Shown here: in pieces, positions 39,960-48,359 of the stretch | Numbering within the stretch: position 1 is the first letter of the stretch | How the letters are laid out: the number at the start of each line of letters is the position of its first letter | From: Streptomyces sp. H39-S7 | GTDB lineage: Bacteria > Actinomycetota > Actinomycetes > Streptomycetales > Streptomycetaceae | Direction of reading: 5' to 3' | Length of the DNA: 64,000 nt | Assembly (NCBI RefSeq): GCF_027158205.1 | Contig: NZ_JAPVLU010000005.1 | Coordinates: forward strand, 187,251 to 251,250 | Translations under genes and position numbers: made by a program | The notes under the pieces: model-generated | The model's database searches: none | Seen by the model: only the letters and a program-made list of their open reading frames with translations | Told to the model about the DNA's origin: nothing

Positions 39960-40562
39960 ATGGTTGCCAAGTCACCCTCTCCCACCGTCCTGACCGGCCG
40001 CTTCGTCCGGCTCGAACCCCTCGGCCCGGAACATGTGCCGGATCTGATCGCCGCCGGAGGCGGTGACGAGGAGCTGTGGCGCTGGCTGCCCGTCGAGCCG
40101 CCGCGCACGGAGGAGGAGCTGCGCGACCTCGCCGTCACGGTCTGCGCGCAGAGCCGGGAGGCCGGCGGCGTCGCCTACGCCGTGATCGAGCTCGGCGGCG
40201 GCCGGGCGATCGGCTGGACGACATTCCACGAGGTGAGCACCGTCGACGAACGGCTCGAGATCGGCTGGACGTGGTACGGCCGCGCCCACTGGCGCACCCC
40301 GGTCAACACCGAGACGAAGCTGCTCCTGATGACCTACGCCTACGAGGAGCTGGGCATGGGCCGCATCATGTGGAAGACGGACCTGCTCAACACCCGCTCG
40401 CAGGAGGCGATCCTGCGGCTGGGCGCGCAGCGCGAGGGCGTCTGGCGCCGCCACCGGCTGCGGTCGGACGGCGTCACCTGGCGTGACAGCGTCTTCTTCT
40501 CGCTCCTCGCGGACGAGTGGCCGGAGGCGAAGCGCCGGCTCCGCGCCCGGCTGGACCGCTGA
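39960..40562 (+). CDS. GNAT family N-acetyltransferase (RimJ/RimL-like)
   Basis: A 200-residue acetyltransferase of the RimJ/RimL branch: LTGRFVRLEPLGPEHVPDL, a central DERLEIGWTWYGRAHWRTPVN in which the acyl-CoA site is variant, then NTETKLLLMTYAYEELGMGR, MWKTDLLNTRSQEAILRLGA and REGVWRRHRLRSDGVTWRDSVFFSLL. Such proteins acetylate protein N termini or small molecules. It appears leaderless and shares its promoter region with the divergent SseB gene. Confidence 0.9.
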   Translation: MVAKSPSPTVLTGRFVRLEPLGPEHVPDLIAAGGGDEELWRWLPVEPPRTEEELRDLAVTVCAQSREAGGVAYAVIELGGGRAIGWTTFHEVSTVDERLEIGWTWYGRAHWRTPVNTETKLLLMTYAYEELGMGRIMWKTDLLNTRSQEAILRLGAQREGVWRRHRLRSDGVTWRDSVFFSLLADEWPEAKRRLRARLDR

Positions 40563-40593
40563 CGGGCGCGGAGGCGGTGTCCCGCGTGCGGGT

Positions 40594-41661
40594 TCACTCG
40601 TACTCGGTGCCCCCCTTGCGGGTCAGATAGGCGTCACTGACGACCTTGGCGATGGCCCGGCCGCCGAGCACCGGGCTGTACCGGTCCTCGGCGGTCCGCA
40701 CCACGACGCCCTCGCGCACGTGCAGGCCGCGCCCCGACACCGTCTCGGCGCCCTGGGCCAGCTTCAGCGCCGTGTCGAGGTCGAAGGGACCCCTGAACAG
40801 GGCCGGGACCAGCGGCAGTTCGCCCTCCAGCAGCTCGTGCGGGTCGAGCCAGCGGACCTGGCCGTCGATCTCGGCCGACACGTCGAAGGCCGCGTAGGCG
40901 GGAACGTCTCGCCGGCCGTCCTGCCCGTACCCGAGGTCCTGCACACCGGCGCCGTAGACCTCACCGAAGATGCCGATCCGCGACGCGCGGAGCCGTGCCG
41001 CGAGCCGGGCGGCGACGGCGGGCAGGCCGTGGCCGCGCACGGCCCGCCAGTACAGGTTGCCGTCGGCCTCCTGCAGCGCCAGCCGCTGCGAGCCGAGCCC
41101 CTTGGACGTGACCTGGACGCCGCCGGTCTCCGCGAAGTAGCTGAGGCAGCAGGCGGTGCCGTGCAGCTTCTCCGTGATCACCACCTGGTCGCCGGGCGCG
41201 AAGATGCCGGGATAGCGCTTGAGGTTCTCGATGTCGGTCCACGGCAGCAGATCCGGCGCGGCCTCCACGTCACCGCTCATCGACACCGGGATCGGCGGCA
41301 CCCACTTCACGACGCCGAGGCGCTCCGCGAAGTCCTCCTCGTCCGCCGCGGCACGCTCCAGGTCCGTGCCCGCGAGGGCCTTCGGCCGGCACACGATGCC
41401 CTGCGAGAGCTCACCGCGCAGCCGTACCGCGCGCACCCGGTTCGCCTTCGACCCGGCGAGCCGCCCGGTCAGCCCCAGCTCGGTGACGAGCTCCTCGGGC
41501 AGGACGGCCTGCTCGGGTATGTACACCGCGAACTCACCGGTCCGGTAGGCGCCCTTCGCCACGACCGCCCGGTAGAGCCCGACCTGGGCCAGTTCCAGCG
41601 CGTCCGCGTTCGGATGCTCGTGGATCGTCAGCCGCTCGGCGCTCACTCGCAGCGTGGACAT
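40594..41661 (-). CDS. ATP-dependent RNA ligase, Rnl5 (DraRnl) type
   Basis: A 355-residue protein matching the RNA ligase first described in Deinococcus radiodurans, which seals 3'-OH/5'-phosphate nicks when the 3' strand is RNA. An N-terminal OB-like module (TIHEHPNADALELAQVGLYR, FAVYIPEQAVLPEELV) precedes the nucleotidyltransferase domain. Motif I is ITEKLHGT with the adenylated Lys at 165. Motif III is IGIFGEVYG, motif IIIa AYAAFDV, motif IV EGVVVR, and motif V IAKVV. All key residues are present. It has no RNA-repair partner next to it; the neighbour is an M48 peptidase. The 157-bp gap upstream holds no supported gene. Confidence 0.88.
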   Translation of the reverse strand: MSTLRVSAERLTIHEHPNADALELAQVGLYRAVVAKGAYRTGEFAVYIPEQAVLPEELVTELGLTGRLAGSKANRVRAVRLRGELSQGIVCRPKALAGTDLERAAADEEDFAERLGVVKWVPPIPVSMSGDVEAAPDLLPWTDIENLKRYPGIFAPGDQVVITEKLHGTACCLSYFAETGGVQVTSKGLGSQRLALQEADGNLYWRAVRGHGLPAVAARLAARLRASRIGIFGEVYGAGVQDLGYGQDGRRDVPAYAAFDVSAEIDGQVRWLDPHELLEGELPLVPALFRGPFDLDTALKLAQGAETVSGRGLHVREGVVVRTAEDRYSPVLGGRAIAKVVSDAYLTRKGGTEYE

Positions 41662-41818
41662 GCGGCAGCCCTCCCCCGTCGTACGTCACGGAACCGGCGA
41701 ACGCCGGCCCCGGCACCACCTTCGCCGTTGGGACGCCCGCTCGGCCAGCGATTTCCCGGCAACGCAGCGAGCGTGCGTGCCAGACCACGCGAGACAGACG
41801 GGACTTCTACAACACGAC

Positions 41819-43195
41819 TTAGAGGTCCCTGACCACGTCGCGGGCCAGCCGGGTGCGGGCCGGGGCGAGTTCCGCGTCGATGGCGGCGACGGCCGCGGCG
41901 TCGAGCACCACGGTGCCAGGCAGTTGGGCACCGTCGGCGATGAGGGACCGGCGCAGATGGGTCGGCGGGTGCGTCGCGTCGACCGCGTGTCCGCGCAGCA
42001 CACTGACGCGCCGCAGCCGGTCGTACTCCCGGGCGGGAATCGACGTGATGCGGGTGGCGAGGTGGGTCCACAGTCCGGCCTCGACGGCCTTCGGGTCGAC
42101 GCCGGGCAGGCGGGTGCGGGCGCGAACCGCCTGCGTGCGCAGGTCGTTGCTGACGGACTCCCCCGTCAGCAGCCGGTCGAACAGGCCGACGGCCGCCTCG
42201 CTGGAGCCGGTTCCGGCCGCCATCCGGTCCGCCAGGTACTCGGCCCGCTGGGCGGACCGCACGGTGAGGTGGTCCAGCAGTCGGAGGACGCCCAGCACGG
42301 CGTAGCGCGGGATCACCATCAGCGCGTCGGCCAGGGCCTCCGCCAGCCGCACCAGTCCGGCCTCGGCCGGCGGCCGGGCGGCGCGCTGCGCGAGTTCACC
42401 GAGGCCGTCGGCCCTGACCATGCGGCTGTTGCGCCGCGCCGGTGTGAAGACCTCGTACCAGGTGACCAGGGAGCGCAGTGCGGTGTGGACCACGAGTCCG
42501 TGCCGGGTGTCACCGTTGGCGTAGTGGCCGAACTCGTGACCCAGCAGTGCGACCCGCTGTTGCGCAGTGAGCGTCTCCCACAGCGGAAGCCCGATGTCGA
42601 CGCGACGGCGGCGGCGCCAACCGTACGCCTGGACCGAGGCGTTGAACCGGACGTCGACGATGACGGCGTCCGCGGCGCGGGTGCTGACACCCTCCGCGAC
42701 CTGGTCCAGGAGCGTGAACAGGGCCGGGGCGTCGGCCCGGCGCAGGACGACGCCGTCGCCCGGGAGCCGGCCGAGGCGGGGGCGCAGCGCGAACGCCACC
42801 ACGAGCAGGATCACGCCGATGATCGGCTCGACCACCGTGTCCCAGCCCAGCACCACGAGGAGCAGGCCGATGGCGGCGAGTGCGACCGTGAACAGATGGA
42901 CCGCGCAGGCCAGCGCGTAGGCCAGGACGCTGTGGGCGTCGCGACGGGGCGATTGGTCGCCACCGCCGGCCAGTTCCGCGTGCAGCTGCTCGCCGTGGCG
43001 CCGGGCGAGGGCCACCCTGTGGGCCCCGATCCGGCCGGGCAGCGCGTCGGGCTCGGCCGAGTCGGTGTTCCAGCCGCACTCCGCGCACCAGGTGGCGAAG
43101 CGCGGATCCACCGGCACCGCCGCGCCGCAGTCCGGGCACGGATCATCGGCTCTGCGGGTCGTGTCGTCGGGCGTACTCGTGCTGGTATCGGTCAT
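41819..43195 (-). CDS. M48-family zinc metallopeptidase with N-terminal zinc ribbon
   Basis: A 458-residue membrane peptidase. An N-terminal zinc ribbon (CPDC at 20-23, CAEC at 37-40) is followed by two hydrophobic helices (about 89-137). The catalytic motif HEFGH lies at 220-224, and the third zinc ligand Glu in the downstream QRAEYLADRMAA. The pattern fits HtpX/Ste24-like M48 peptidases, which degrade misfolded or membrane proteins. The zinc ribbon at the front is an addition typical of actinomycete members. The promoter region upstream (43196-43359) is shared with the divergent ketopantoate reductase gene. Confidence 0.88.
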   Translation of the reverse strand: MTDTSTSTPDDTTRRADDPCPDCGAAVPVDPRFATWCAECGWNTDSAEPDALPGRIGAHRVALARRHGEQLHAELAGGGDQSPRRDAHSVLAYALACAVHLFTVALAAIGLLLVVLGWDTVVEPIIGVILLVVAFALRPRLGRLPGDGVVLRRADAPALFTLLDQVAEGVSTRAADAVIVDVRFNASVQAYGWRRRRRVDIGLPLWETLTAQQRVALLGHEFGHYANGDTRHGLVVHTALRSLVTWYEVFTPARRNSRMVRADGLGELAQRAARPPAEAGLVRLAEALADALMVIPRYAVLGVLRLLDHLTVRSAQRAEYLADRMAAGTGSSEAAVGLFDRLLTGESVSNDLRTQAVRARTRLPGVDPKAVEAGLWTHLATRITSIPAREYDRLRRVSVLRGHAVDATHPPTHLRRSLIADGAQLPGTVVLDAAAVAAIDAELAPARTRLARDVVRDL

Positions 43196-43359
43196 GGTCC
43201 CTCCCCGGATTCCCCCTGCCGGGGCTGGCGAACGCTACACGATGGGCACAGGTGTTCACAGAACGGATCGGCCGTCACCCCGTCCGGTCGCGGGGGGTGA
43301 CGGAGACGGAGCACCGGCCGGGGCGCGAGTGGGCTTGACGTGTGTGCCAGGCTCGGAGC

Positions 43360-44376
43360 GTGCGATACATCATCATCGGGGCCGGCGCGATCGGCGGCAC
43401 CATCGGCGGCAGGCTCTTCGACAGCGGCCGCGAGGTCGTCCTCGTCGCGCGGGGCGCGCACTACGAGGCGCTGCGGGACGGCGGGTTGCGGCTGACGCTG
43501 CCGGGCGGGGCGCTCAAACTTCCGGTGCCCGTCGTCGACGGCCCGGAGGCCGTCGAACTACGTGCGGACGACGTCCTCGTCGTCGCCGTGAAGACGCAGG
43601 ACAGCGTCGCGGCCCTGGACGCGTGGGCCGGGCGACCGGTCGCGGGCGGGGGTACCGCGGGCGGGCGGCTGCCTGTGGTGTGCGCGCAGAACGGGGTCGC
43701 GGGCGAACGGCTCGCGCTGCGGCGGTTCCGCCGGGTGTACGGCATGTGCGTCTGGCTGCCCGCCAGTTACCTGGAACCCGGGTCCATCGAGGCGTCGTGC
43801 GAGCCGCTGACGGGCATTCTGCACCTCGGGCGGTTCCCGGCGGGGAGCGATGCGCTGGCGGAGCGGATCGCCGCGGACCTCATGGAGTCGGGCTTCGACG
43901 CGCCCACACCGTCCGACGTGATGCGCTGGAAGTACGGCAAGCTGCTCAAGAACCTCGGCAACGCGGTGGAGGCCACCTGCGGCCCGCTCGACGGCGACGA
44001 CGCCGCGCCCGCCGGTGACCTGGTGCGGCGCGCTGTCGCGGAGGGCGAAGCGGTCCTGGACGCGGCCGGTGTCGACCGGGCGGGTGAAGCCGAGCAGACG
44101 GCCGCCCGGGGTGACCGCGTCCGACTCCAGCCCCTCAACGGGGTTACCCGCGGCGGCGGTTCGTCGTGGCAGAGCCTCACCCGTGGCACGGGCTCGATCG
44201 AGGCGGACTACCTCAACGGGGAGATCGTGCTGCTCGGCCGGATGACCGGCATCGACACCCCGGTCAACGCCGTGCTCCAGCAGGTCGCCAACGCCTTCGC
44301 CCGCGAGGGCCGCCGGCCCGGGGAGATCACGATCCCCGAACTGGCGGCCCTCATCGACTCCTACGAGCGAAGGTGA
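43360..44376 (+). CDS. Ketopantoate reductase family protein (ApbA/PanE)
   Basis: A 338-residue NADPH-dependent reductase. The Rossmann motif is YIIIGAGAIGGTIGGRL. The catalytic Lys is in WKYGKLLKNLGNAVEA. The substrate loop is SWQSLTRGTGSIEADYLNGEIV, with the conserved Ser and Glu. These fit 2-dehydropantoate 2-reductase, which makes pantoate for CoA, but paralogues with other 2-oxo acids are common, so I leave the symbol empty. The GTG at 43360 follows a CAGGCT box (43348-43353) and fits a leaderless start. Its stop lies one base from the stop of the convergent gene. Confidence 0.87.
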   Translation: MRYIIIGAGAIGGTIGGRLFDSGREVVLVARGAHYEALRDGGLRLTLPGGALKLPVPVVDGPEAVELRADDVLVVAVKTQDSVAALDAWAGRPVAGGGTAGGRLPVVCAQNGVAGERLALRRFRRVYGMCVWLPASYLEPGSIEASCEPLTGILHLGRFPAGSDALAERIAADLMESGFDAPTPSDVMRWKYGKLLKNLGNAVEATCGPLDGDDAAPAGDLVRRAVAEGEAVLDAAGVDRAGEAEQTAARGDRVRLQPLNGVTRGGGSSWQSLTRGTGSIEADYLNGEIVLLGRMTGIDTPVNAVLQQVANAFAREGRRPGEITIPELAALIDSYERR

Positions 44377-44377
44377 C

Positions 44378-46438
44378 TCACGTTCCGCTCGGCGGTTCCG
44401 CCGCCGGACGCATCCGGTAGTCGTACGCCTCCGGCAGCGGGTGCTCGGCGCGGGCGCGCCGCTCGACGTCGGCGGTCACCGGGCCGTCGCCGGCGATCAG
44501 CCGCTCTGCGATGGCGTACCAGGTGTCGCTGAGCGACTCCTCGGCCTCGCGGAGGTCGTCGACGACGAAACCCGCGTCGAAGATCGCCCGCGCGGCCGGC
44601 ACGTCGCCCCGCGCGAGCAGCACCTGCGCCCGCAGCAACCGGAAGCGGCCGCGCTCGGCGTGGGCCGGCACGTGTTCGTCCAGGACGAGCGCCGCGTCGT
44701 CGGCGCGGCCGACCGCGAGGAGCGCGGTGACCGCCTCCCGGGCGAGCCCGGCCGAGGCCGCCCACCAGGCTTCGTCGGCCGGCACCTCGTGGTGCGCGGT
44801 GGCGGAGGCGGCCAGGAAGCGGTCGGCGGCCCGCTCCAGGTGGCCGTCCTCCTGGTCGGCGACGGCGAGACAGCGCAGCACCGGCCAGGTCTCGTGCTGC
44901 GCGGCGGAGCGTTCCCAGCTTCTGATCGCCTGGGCGCGGTCGCCCGCGTGCCACTGGGCGACGCCGAGGAAGTAGTCCCGGTACCACTCGTTCCCGTTGT
45001 AGGTGTCCGCGGCCTCCAGCAGCTCGCGCCACTCCGGCGCCACGAGCGCGGGGCCGGGCAGCGCGTCCTCCACCGGCCTCGGGAACATGCCGGCGACCAG
45101 CAGCTCCAGCCACGGCTTCTGCTGCGCCCCCAGTGTCGCGGGGTCGAACGGCGTCCCCGGCAGCGCGAACCGGGCCCGCTCGACCTCGAGCGCGCCCCAG
45201 CCCGAGCCGGTGGCGATGACGTCCTTCGGCTCGGTGTCCGCGTGTGGCAGCCAGGCGGCGTAGGCGGCGTCGACGTCCGCCCGGGGCAGGACGCTCTCCA
45301 GCCGGTTCTCGACCGCGGCACGGGCGGCACCCCAGTCGTCGCCGTGGACGGCCGCCGGGTCGGCGTCGAGCGGACCGTACGCCTCCAGCCAGGAGAACTC
45401 CGCGCCCGCCTCCATCGGCACGTGCTCCAGCTGCGTACGGGCCAGACCCGCCTGGATCTCCAGGTAGCCGCCGGTACCGGGCTCGGTGAGCCACTGCTGC
45501 CAGCGACGGCCGCCGCGCCCGTTGCCCCAGAGGAAGAGCTTGCGGCCGCGCAGCCGGTCGGTCGAGGTCTGGACGAGCCCCTGCCCGTCACCGTCGAGGG
45601 CGGTGACCCAGCGGCGGTCGCCGTCCCCTACTTCGTAGAAGTAGTCGGCGGCGTGTTCCGACCGGGTCGGGTACGTGATGTCCGTGCCGTCCCACTCGGG
45701 CACCGGCACGCGGCGCAGCGAGCGGGCGTATCCGAAGTGCCACGCCGTGTCGGCGGGGGCGAGCACGCGCGTGTCGTCGGTCTCGGGGACGGCGATGTTG
45801 GACCACCAGTAGACCGGCACGGTGCGGTGGTGCGGGTTGCGGATCCTGACGCCCACGTAGAGGAAGTCGGAGTGCTCCGGCAGCCACATGTCGATCTGGA
45901 ACGGCAGGTCGCGCAGCCGCTCCCACTCCCACAGCCGCAGCATCTCGCCGCCGTCGGGGGCGGGCACGCGGGCGGCGTGCAGGGGCGCGCAGGTGAGGGT
46001 GGTGTGGCCGGTCGCCCCGAGGTTCCACTCCACGCCGCCGGAGAACCACGCTCCGGCCAGCCCGAAGTCGGCCGGCTGGACGACGGGGTTGCGGTAGAGC
46101 AGTTCGCGGCCGGTGGCCTTGTGCACCAGCGAGTGCAGCCGCCCGCCGAGACCGGGCAGGACGGTGGCGCGTACCCGGTCGTTCTCGATGACGACGGCGT
46201 CGAGATCGGCGGGGGCGCGCTCGCGGCCGTACCCGTCACGGAGCCGTACCGGCAGGACGGAGTGCAGCGGCGCGTAACCGACCTGGCGTGCCATGTCGGC
46301 CGGGAGCCCGGCGCGTTCGCGCGGATCGAGCTGGTGCACCTCGTCGAGGGCGCGCAGCGCGGGCAGCGGGTTCTCGGGGCCGATCGGGGCAGCCGGGATG
46401 GTCACAGCGATACGTCGCACGGTCGTAGCCAAGGCCAC
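44378..46438 (-). CDS. DUF5107 domain protein with C-terminal TPR-like repeats
   Basis: A 686-residue protein. The first 350 residues are a beta-rich DUF5107 domain resembling galactose-mutarotase-like sandwiches: VLPGLGGRLHSLVHKATGRELLYRNPV, SGGVEWNLGATGHT and YWWSNIAVPETDDTRVLAP are characteristic. The second half consists of helical TPR-like repeats (YRDYFLGVAQWHAGDRAQAIRSWERS and similar). There is no signal peptide. Such proteins are often linked to carbohydrate metabolism; the biochemical role is unknown. Confidence 0.82.
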   Translation of the reverse strand: MALATTVRRIAVTIPAAPIGPENPLPALRALDEVHQLDPRERAGLPADMARQVGYAPLHSVLPVRLRDGYGRERAPADLDAVVIENDRVRATVLPGLGGRLHSLVHKATGRELLYRNPVVQPADFGLAGAWFSGGVEWNLGATGHTTLTCAPLHAARVPAPDGGEMLRLWEWERLRDLPFQIDMWLPEHSDFLYVGVRIRNPHHRTVPVYWWSNIAVPETDDTRVLAPADTAWHFGYARSLRRVPVPEWDGTDITYPTRSEHAADYFYEVGDGDRRWVTALDGDGQGLVQTSTDRLRGRKLFLWGNGRGGRRWQQWLTEPGTGGYLEIQAGLARTQLEHVPMEAGAEFSWLEAYGPLDADPAAVHGDDWGAARAAVENRLESVLPRADVDAAYAAWLPHADTEPKDVIATGSGWGALEVERARFALPGTPFDPATLGAQQKPWLELLVAGMFPRPVEDALPGPALVAPEWRELLEAADTYNGNEWYRDYFLGVAQWHAGDRAQAIRSWERSAAQHETWPVLRCLAVADQEDGHLERAADRFLAASATAHHEVPADEAWWAASAGLAREAVTALLAVGRADDAALVLDEHVPAHAERGRFRLLRAQVLLARGDVPAARAIFDAGFVVDDLREAEESLSDTWYAIAERLIAGDGPVTADVERRARAEHPLPEAYDYRMRPAAEPPSGT

Positions 46439-46676
46439 CTCATCCAGTCACGCGGGGCCGCCGGGGAACAGGCGGCCGTCTGATGACCATGGAACAGGGT
46501 TACGGCGCCGCTGAACAGGCCCTGCCTCGGTCAGGGTTGGGCAAAGCCCCCGCAAATCGGTCAGAAGACCGACAGCCCGGGGCGGTCGCGCCGGGGCCCG
46601 ATGACGGCCCGGGAAGGTCCCGGATCCTCCGGAAGTCGTCGCGTTCCATGACAGGCCGTGTGCGGTGATCGACACG

Positions 46677-46682
46677 TAGGGT
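46677..46682 (+). promoter_or_regulatory. -10 element of a probable leaderless promoter
   Basis: TAGGGT lies 6 nt before the ATG of the ankyrin-repeat gene, with no ribosome site. The 250-bp region upstream (46439-46688) holds no supported gene. Confidence 0.45.
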
Positions 46683-46688
46683 GTTCGC

Positions 46689-47102
46689 ATGACGGAAGCG
46701 AACCCCGATACCGAGCCCGCGCACGACCCCGAGGTGCTGCAGTTGGCCGGACAGGTCTTCGACCTCGCCCGCGAAGGCGTAACGGCGACCCTCGCCGCCT
46801 ACGTGGACGCCGGTGTCCCCGCCAATCTCACCAACGACCGGGGCGACACGCTGATCATGCTCGCCGCCTACCATGGGCACGCCGACGCCGTCGCTGCCCT
46901 GCTGCAGCGCGGCGCCGATCCCAACCGGCTCAACGACCGCGGTCAGACCCCGCTGGCCGGAGCGGTCTTCAAGGGCGAGGACGCGGTCATCCGCGCACTG
47001 GTGGACGGTGGCGCCGATCCGGCCGCCGGTACGCCCAGCGCCGTCGACACGGCCCGGATGTTCGGCAAGGACGAGCTGCTGACGCTCTTCGGCGCGCAGT
47101 GA
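46689..47102 (+). CDS. Ankyrin-repeat protein
   Basis: A 137-residue protein with a leading helix (VLQLAGQVFDLAREGVTATLAAYVDA) and about three ankyrin repeats, shown by DAGVPANLTNDRGDTLIMLAAYHGHADAVAALL, RGADPNRLNDRGQTPLAGAVFKGEDAVIRAL and DGGADPAAGTPSAVDTARMF. Ankyrin repeats mediate protein binding. Its partner is not known; no catalase is adjacent, unlike in some other bacteria. It is probably leaderless and ends at a hairpin terminator. Confidence 0.9.
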   Translation: MTEANPDTEPAHDPEVLQLAGQVFDLAREGVTATLAAYVDAGVPANLTNDRGDTLIMLAAYHGHADAVAALLQRGADPNRLNDRGQTPLAGAVFKGEDAVIRALVDGGADPAAGTPSAVDTARMFGKDELLTLFGAQ

Positions 47103-47109
47103 ACGAGAG

Positions 47110-47133
47110 GGCGGCCGTCATCTGACGGCCGCC
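47110..47133. terminator. Hairpin terminator between ankyrin and allantoicase genes
   Basis: GGCGGCCGTC-ATCT-GACGGCCGCC is a perfect 10-bp stem with a tetraloop between convergent genes. Confidence 0.7.
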
Positions 47134-47149
47134 GCCTCACTGCCCTCGG

Positions 47150-48286
47150 TCAGCTGATTTCTTCGGTGCGGGTGGTGAGGTGTTCGGCGCCTCGGGCGGT
47201 CAGGGAGCCGTGCAGGCGCAGGCGGGAGATACCGCCGTCGGGGAAGATGTCGATCCGCACCCGCGTCGCCGGAACCGGATTGACCAGGAAACGGTGGACC
47301 GTGTCCGGCTGGAGCTTTGTGCGCGGCAGCAACTGCGTCCACGCATCTGAGCCCTCATCCTGCACGAACAACGCAGCCCAGCCCGCCGCGTTCCCCTTCA
47401 AATACGCGGTATCGATCTCCACCGCCCGGATCGCACCCTGCGCCACCAACCGGTACTGCACCCAGTCATTGCCCTTGTCACGACGACGGCGCGTCTCCCA
47501 CCCGTCATCCATCTTCCGCGAACGCCCCGGCAGAATCGTGTTCACCGGCGAGGAGTAGAAACGGTCCGACGCATCCTCCACCGTCCCACCGTTCTCCAAC
47601 GCCACCAGATCGAACGTGCCCAGCTCCGCCAGCCACCCCGGATCCGGCGCCACCTCCCCATACACCCGCAACCGGGCCACACCGCCGTCCGGGTGCTGCT
47701 TCAACCGCAGATGCGTGAACCGCCGATCCACCTCCACAGTGAACCCGTTCGCCGCGTGGCCGCCGACCGCGGTGCGCGGCACGATCGTCGTCCACTCCAC
47801 CCCCTCCGCCAGCAGATCCTCCGCCGACGCCGACACCGCATGCGCCGTCGCCTCCACCGACACCGACTGCGGGTAATTGCCCCGGAAGTGCGCGGTGTCC
47901 ACCACGACCCCCCGGATCACCCCGGGCGCACCCAACCGGATCAGCGCCCAGTCATGGTCCGCATCCACCGGGTGCGGGGCGTCGGTGCCCGCACCCCGAC
48001 GACGACGGGTCTCCCACCCATCCATGATCTTGCCCTTGTGCCCGAAATGCTCCGGATCGAAATGCGCCGGCTCCGGGACCAGCAGATTCTCCCGCTCCGC
48101 GAAGAACTCATCATTCGCCGCAATCACCCCCGCACCCAACCGCCGATCCGCCAGATCCACCAGACCCGTGAACGGCAACTCCGCACACCGGTAATCCGCA
48201 TACGGATCACCCCCACCGAACGGCCGAGCATCGCCAGTGAAAGAAGTGGAGGAGGGGACTGGGGAGTGAGTCTCAGGTGTCGTCAT
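47150..48286 (-). CDS. alc: Allantoicase
   Basis: A 378-residue enzyme that splits allantoate into ureidoglycolate and urea in purine degradation. It has the two tandem allantoicase sandwich domains. Each begins with the KMDGWETRRRR-type motif (KGKIMDGWETRRRR in the first, RSRKMDDGWETRRRR in the second). Paired segments include HDWALIRLGAPGVIRGVVVD and DWVQYRLVAQGAIRAVEID. The ATG at 48286 is chosen over an upstream in-frame GTG. No allantoinase or other urate gene is nearby. It follows a LysR regulator on the same strand, with a palindrome between them. Confidence 0.93.
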   Translation of the reverse strand: MTTPETHSPVPSSTSFTGDARPFGGGDPYADYRCAELPFTGLVDLADRRLGAGVIAANDEFFAERENLLVPEPAHFDPEHFGHKGKIMDGWETRRRRGAGTDAPHPVDADHDWALIRLGAPGVIRGVVVDTAHFRGNYPQSVSVEATAHAVSASAEDLLAEGVEWTTIVPRTAVGGHAANGFTVEVDRRFTHLRLKQHPDGGVARLRVYGEVAPDPGWLAELGTFDLVALENGGTVEDASDRFYSSPVNTILPGRSRKMDDGWETRRRRDKGNDWVQYRLVAQGAIRAVEIDTAYLKGNAAGWAALFVQDEGSDAWTQLLPRTKLQPDTVHRFLVNPVPATRVRIDIFPDGGISRLRLHGSLTARGAEHLTTRTEEIS

Positions 48287-48344
48287 GGCTCTACTCTGGA
48301 CCGGCGACACCGTTCACGTCCATCGACAGTTTTTGAACCATATC

Positions 48345-48359
48345 TTCAGTTCAACTGAA
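48345..48359. promoter_or_regulatory. Palindromic candidate operator before the allantoicase gene
   Basis: TTCAGTTCAACTGAA is a palindrome with 7-bp arms around one central base. It overlaps the LysR stop codon. A related CAGTTTTTGAAC lies 20 bp closer to the allantoicase gene (48327-48338). A/T-rich sequence suggests the allantoicase promoter lies here. Confidence 0.5.

Noticed and set aside
46483..46668. A 61-codon open frame between the DUF5107 and ankyrin genes
   Set aside because: It lacks a ribosome site and any similarity, and occupies the region where the promoters of the flanking divergent genes must lie.
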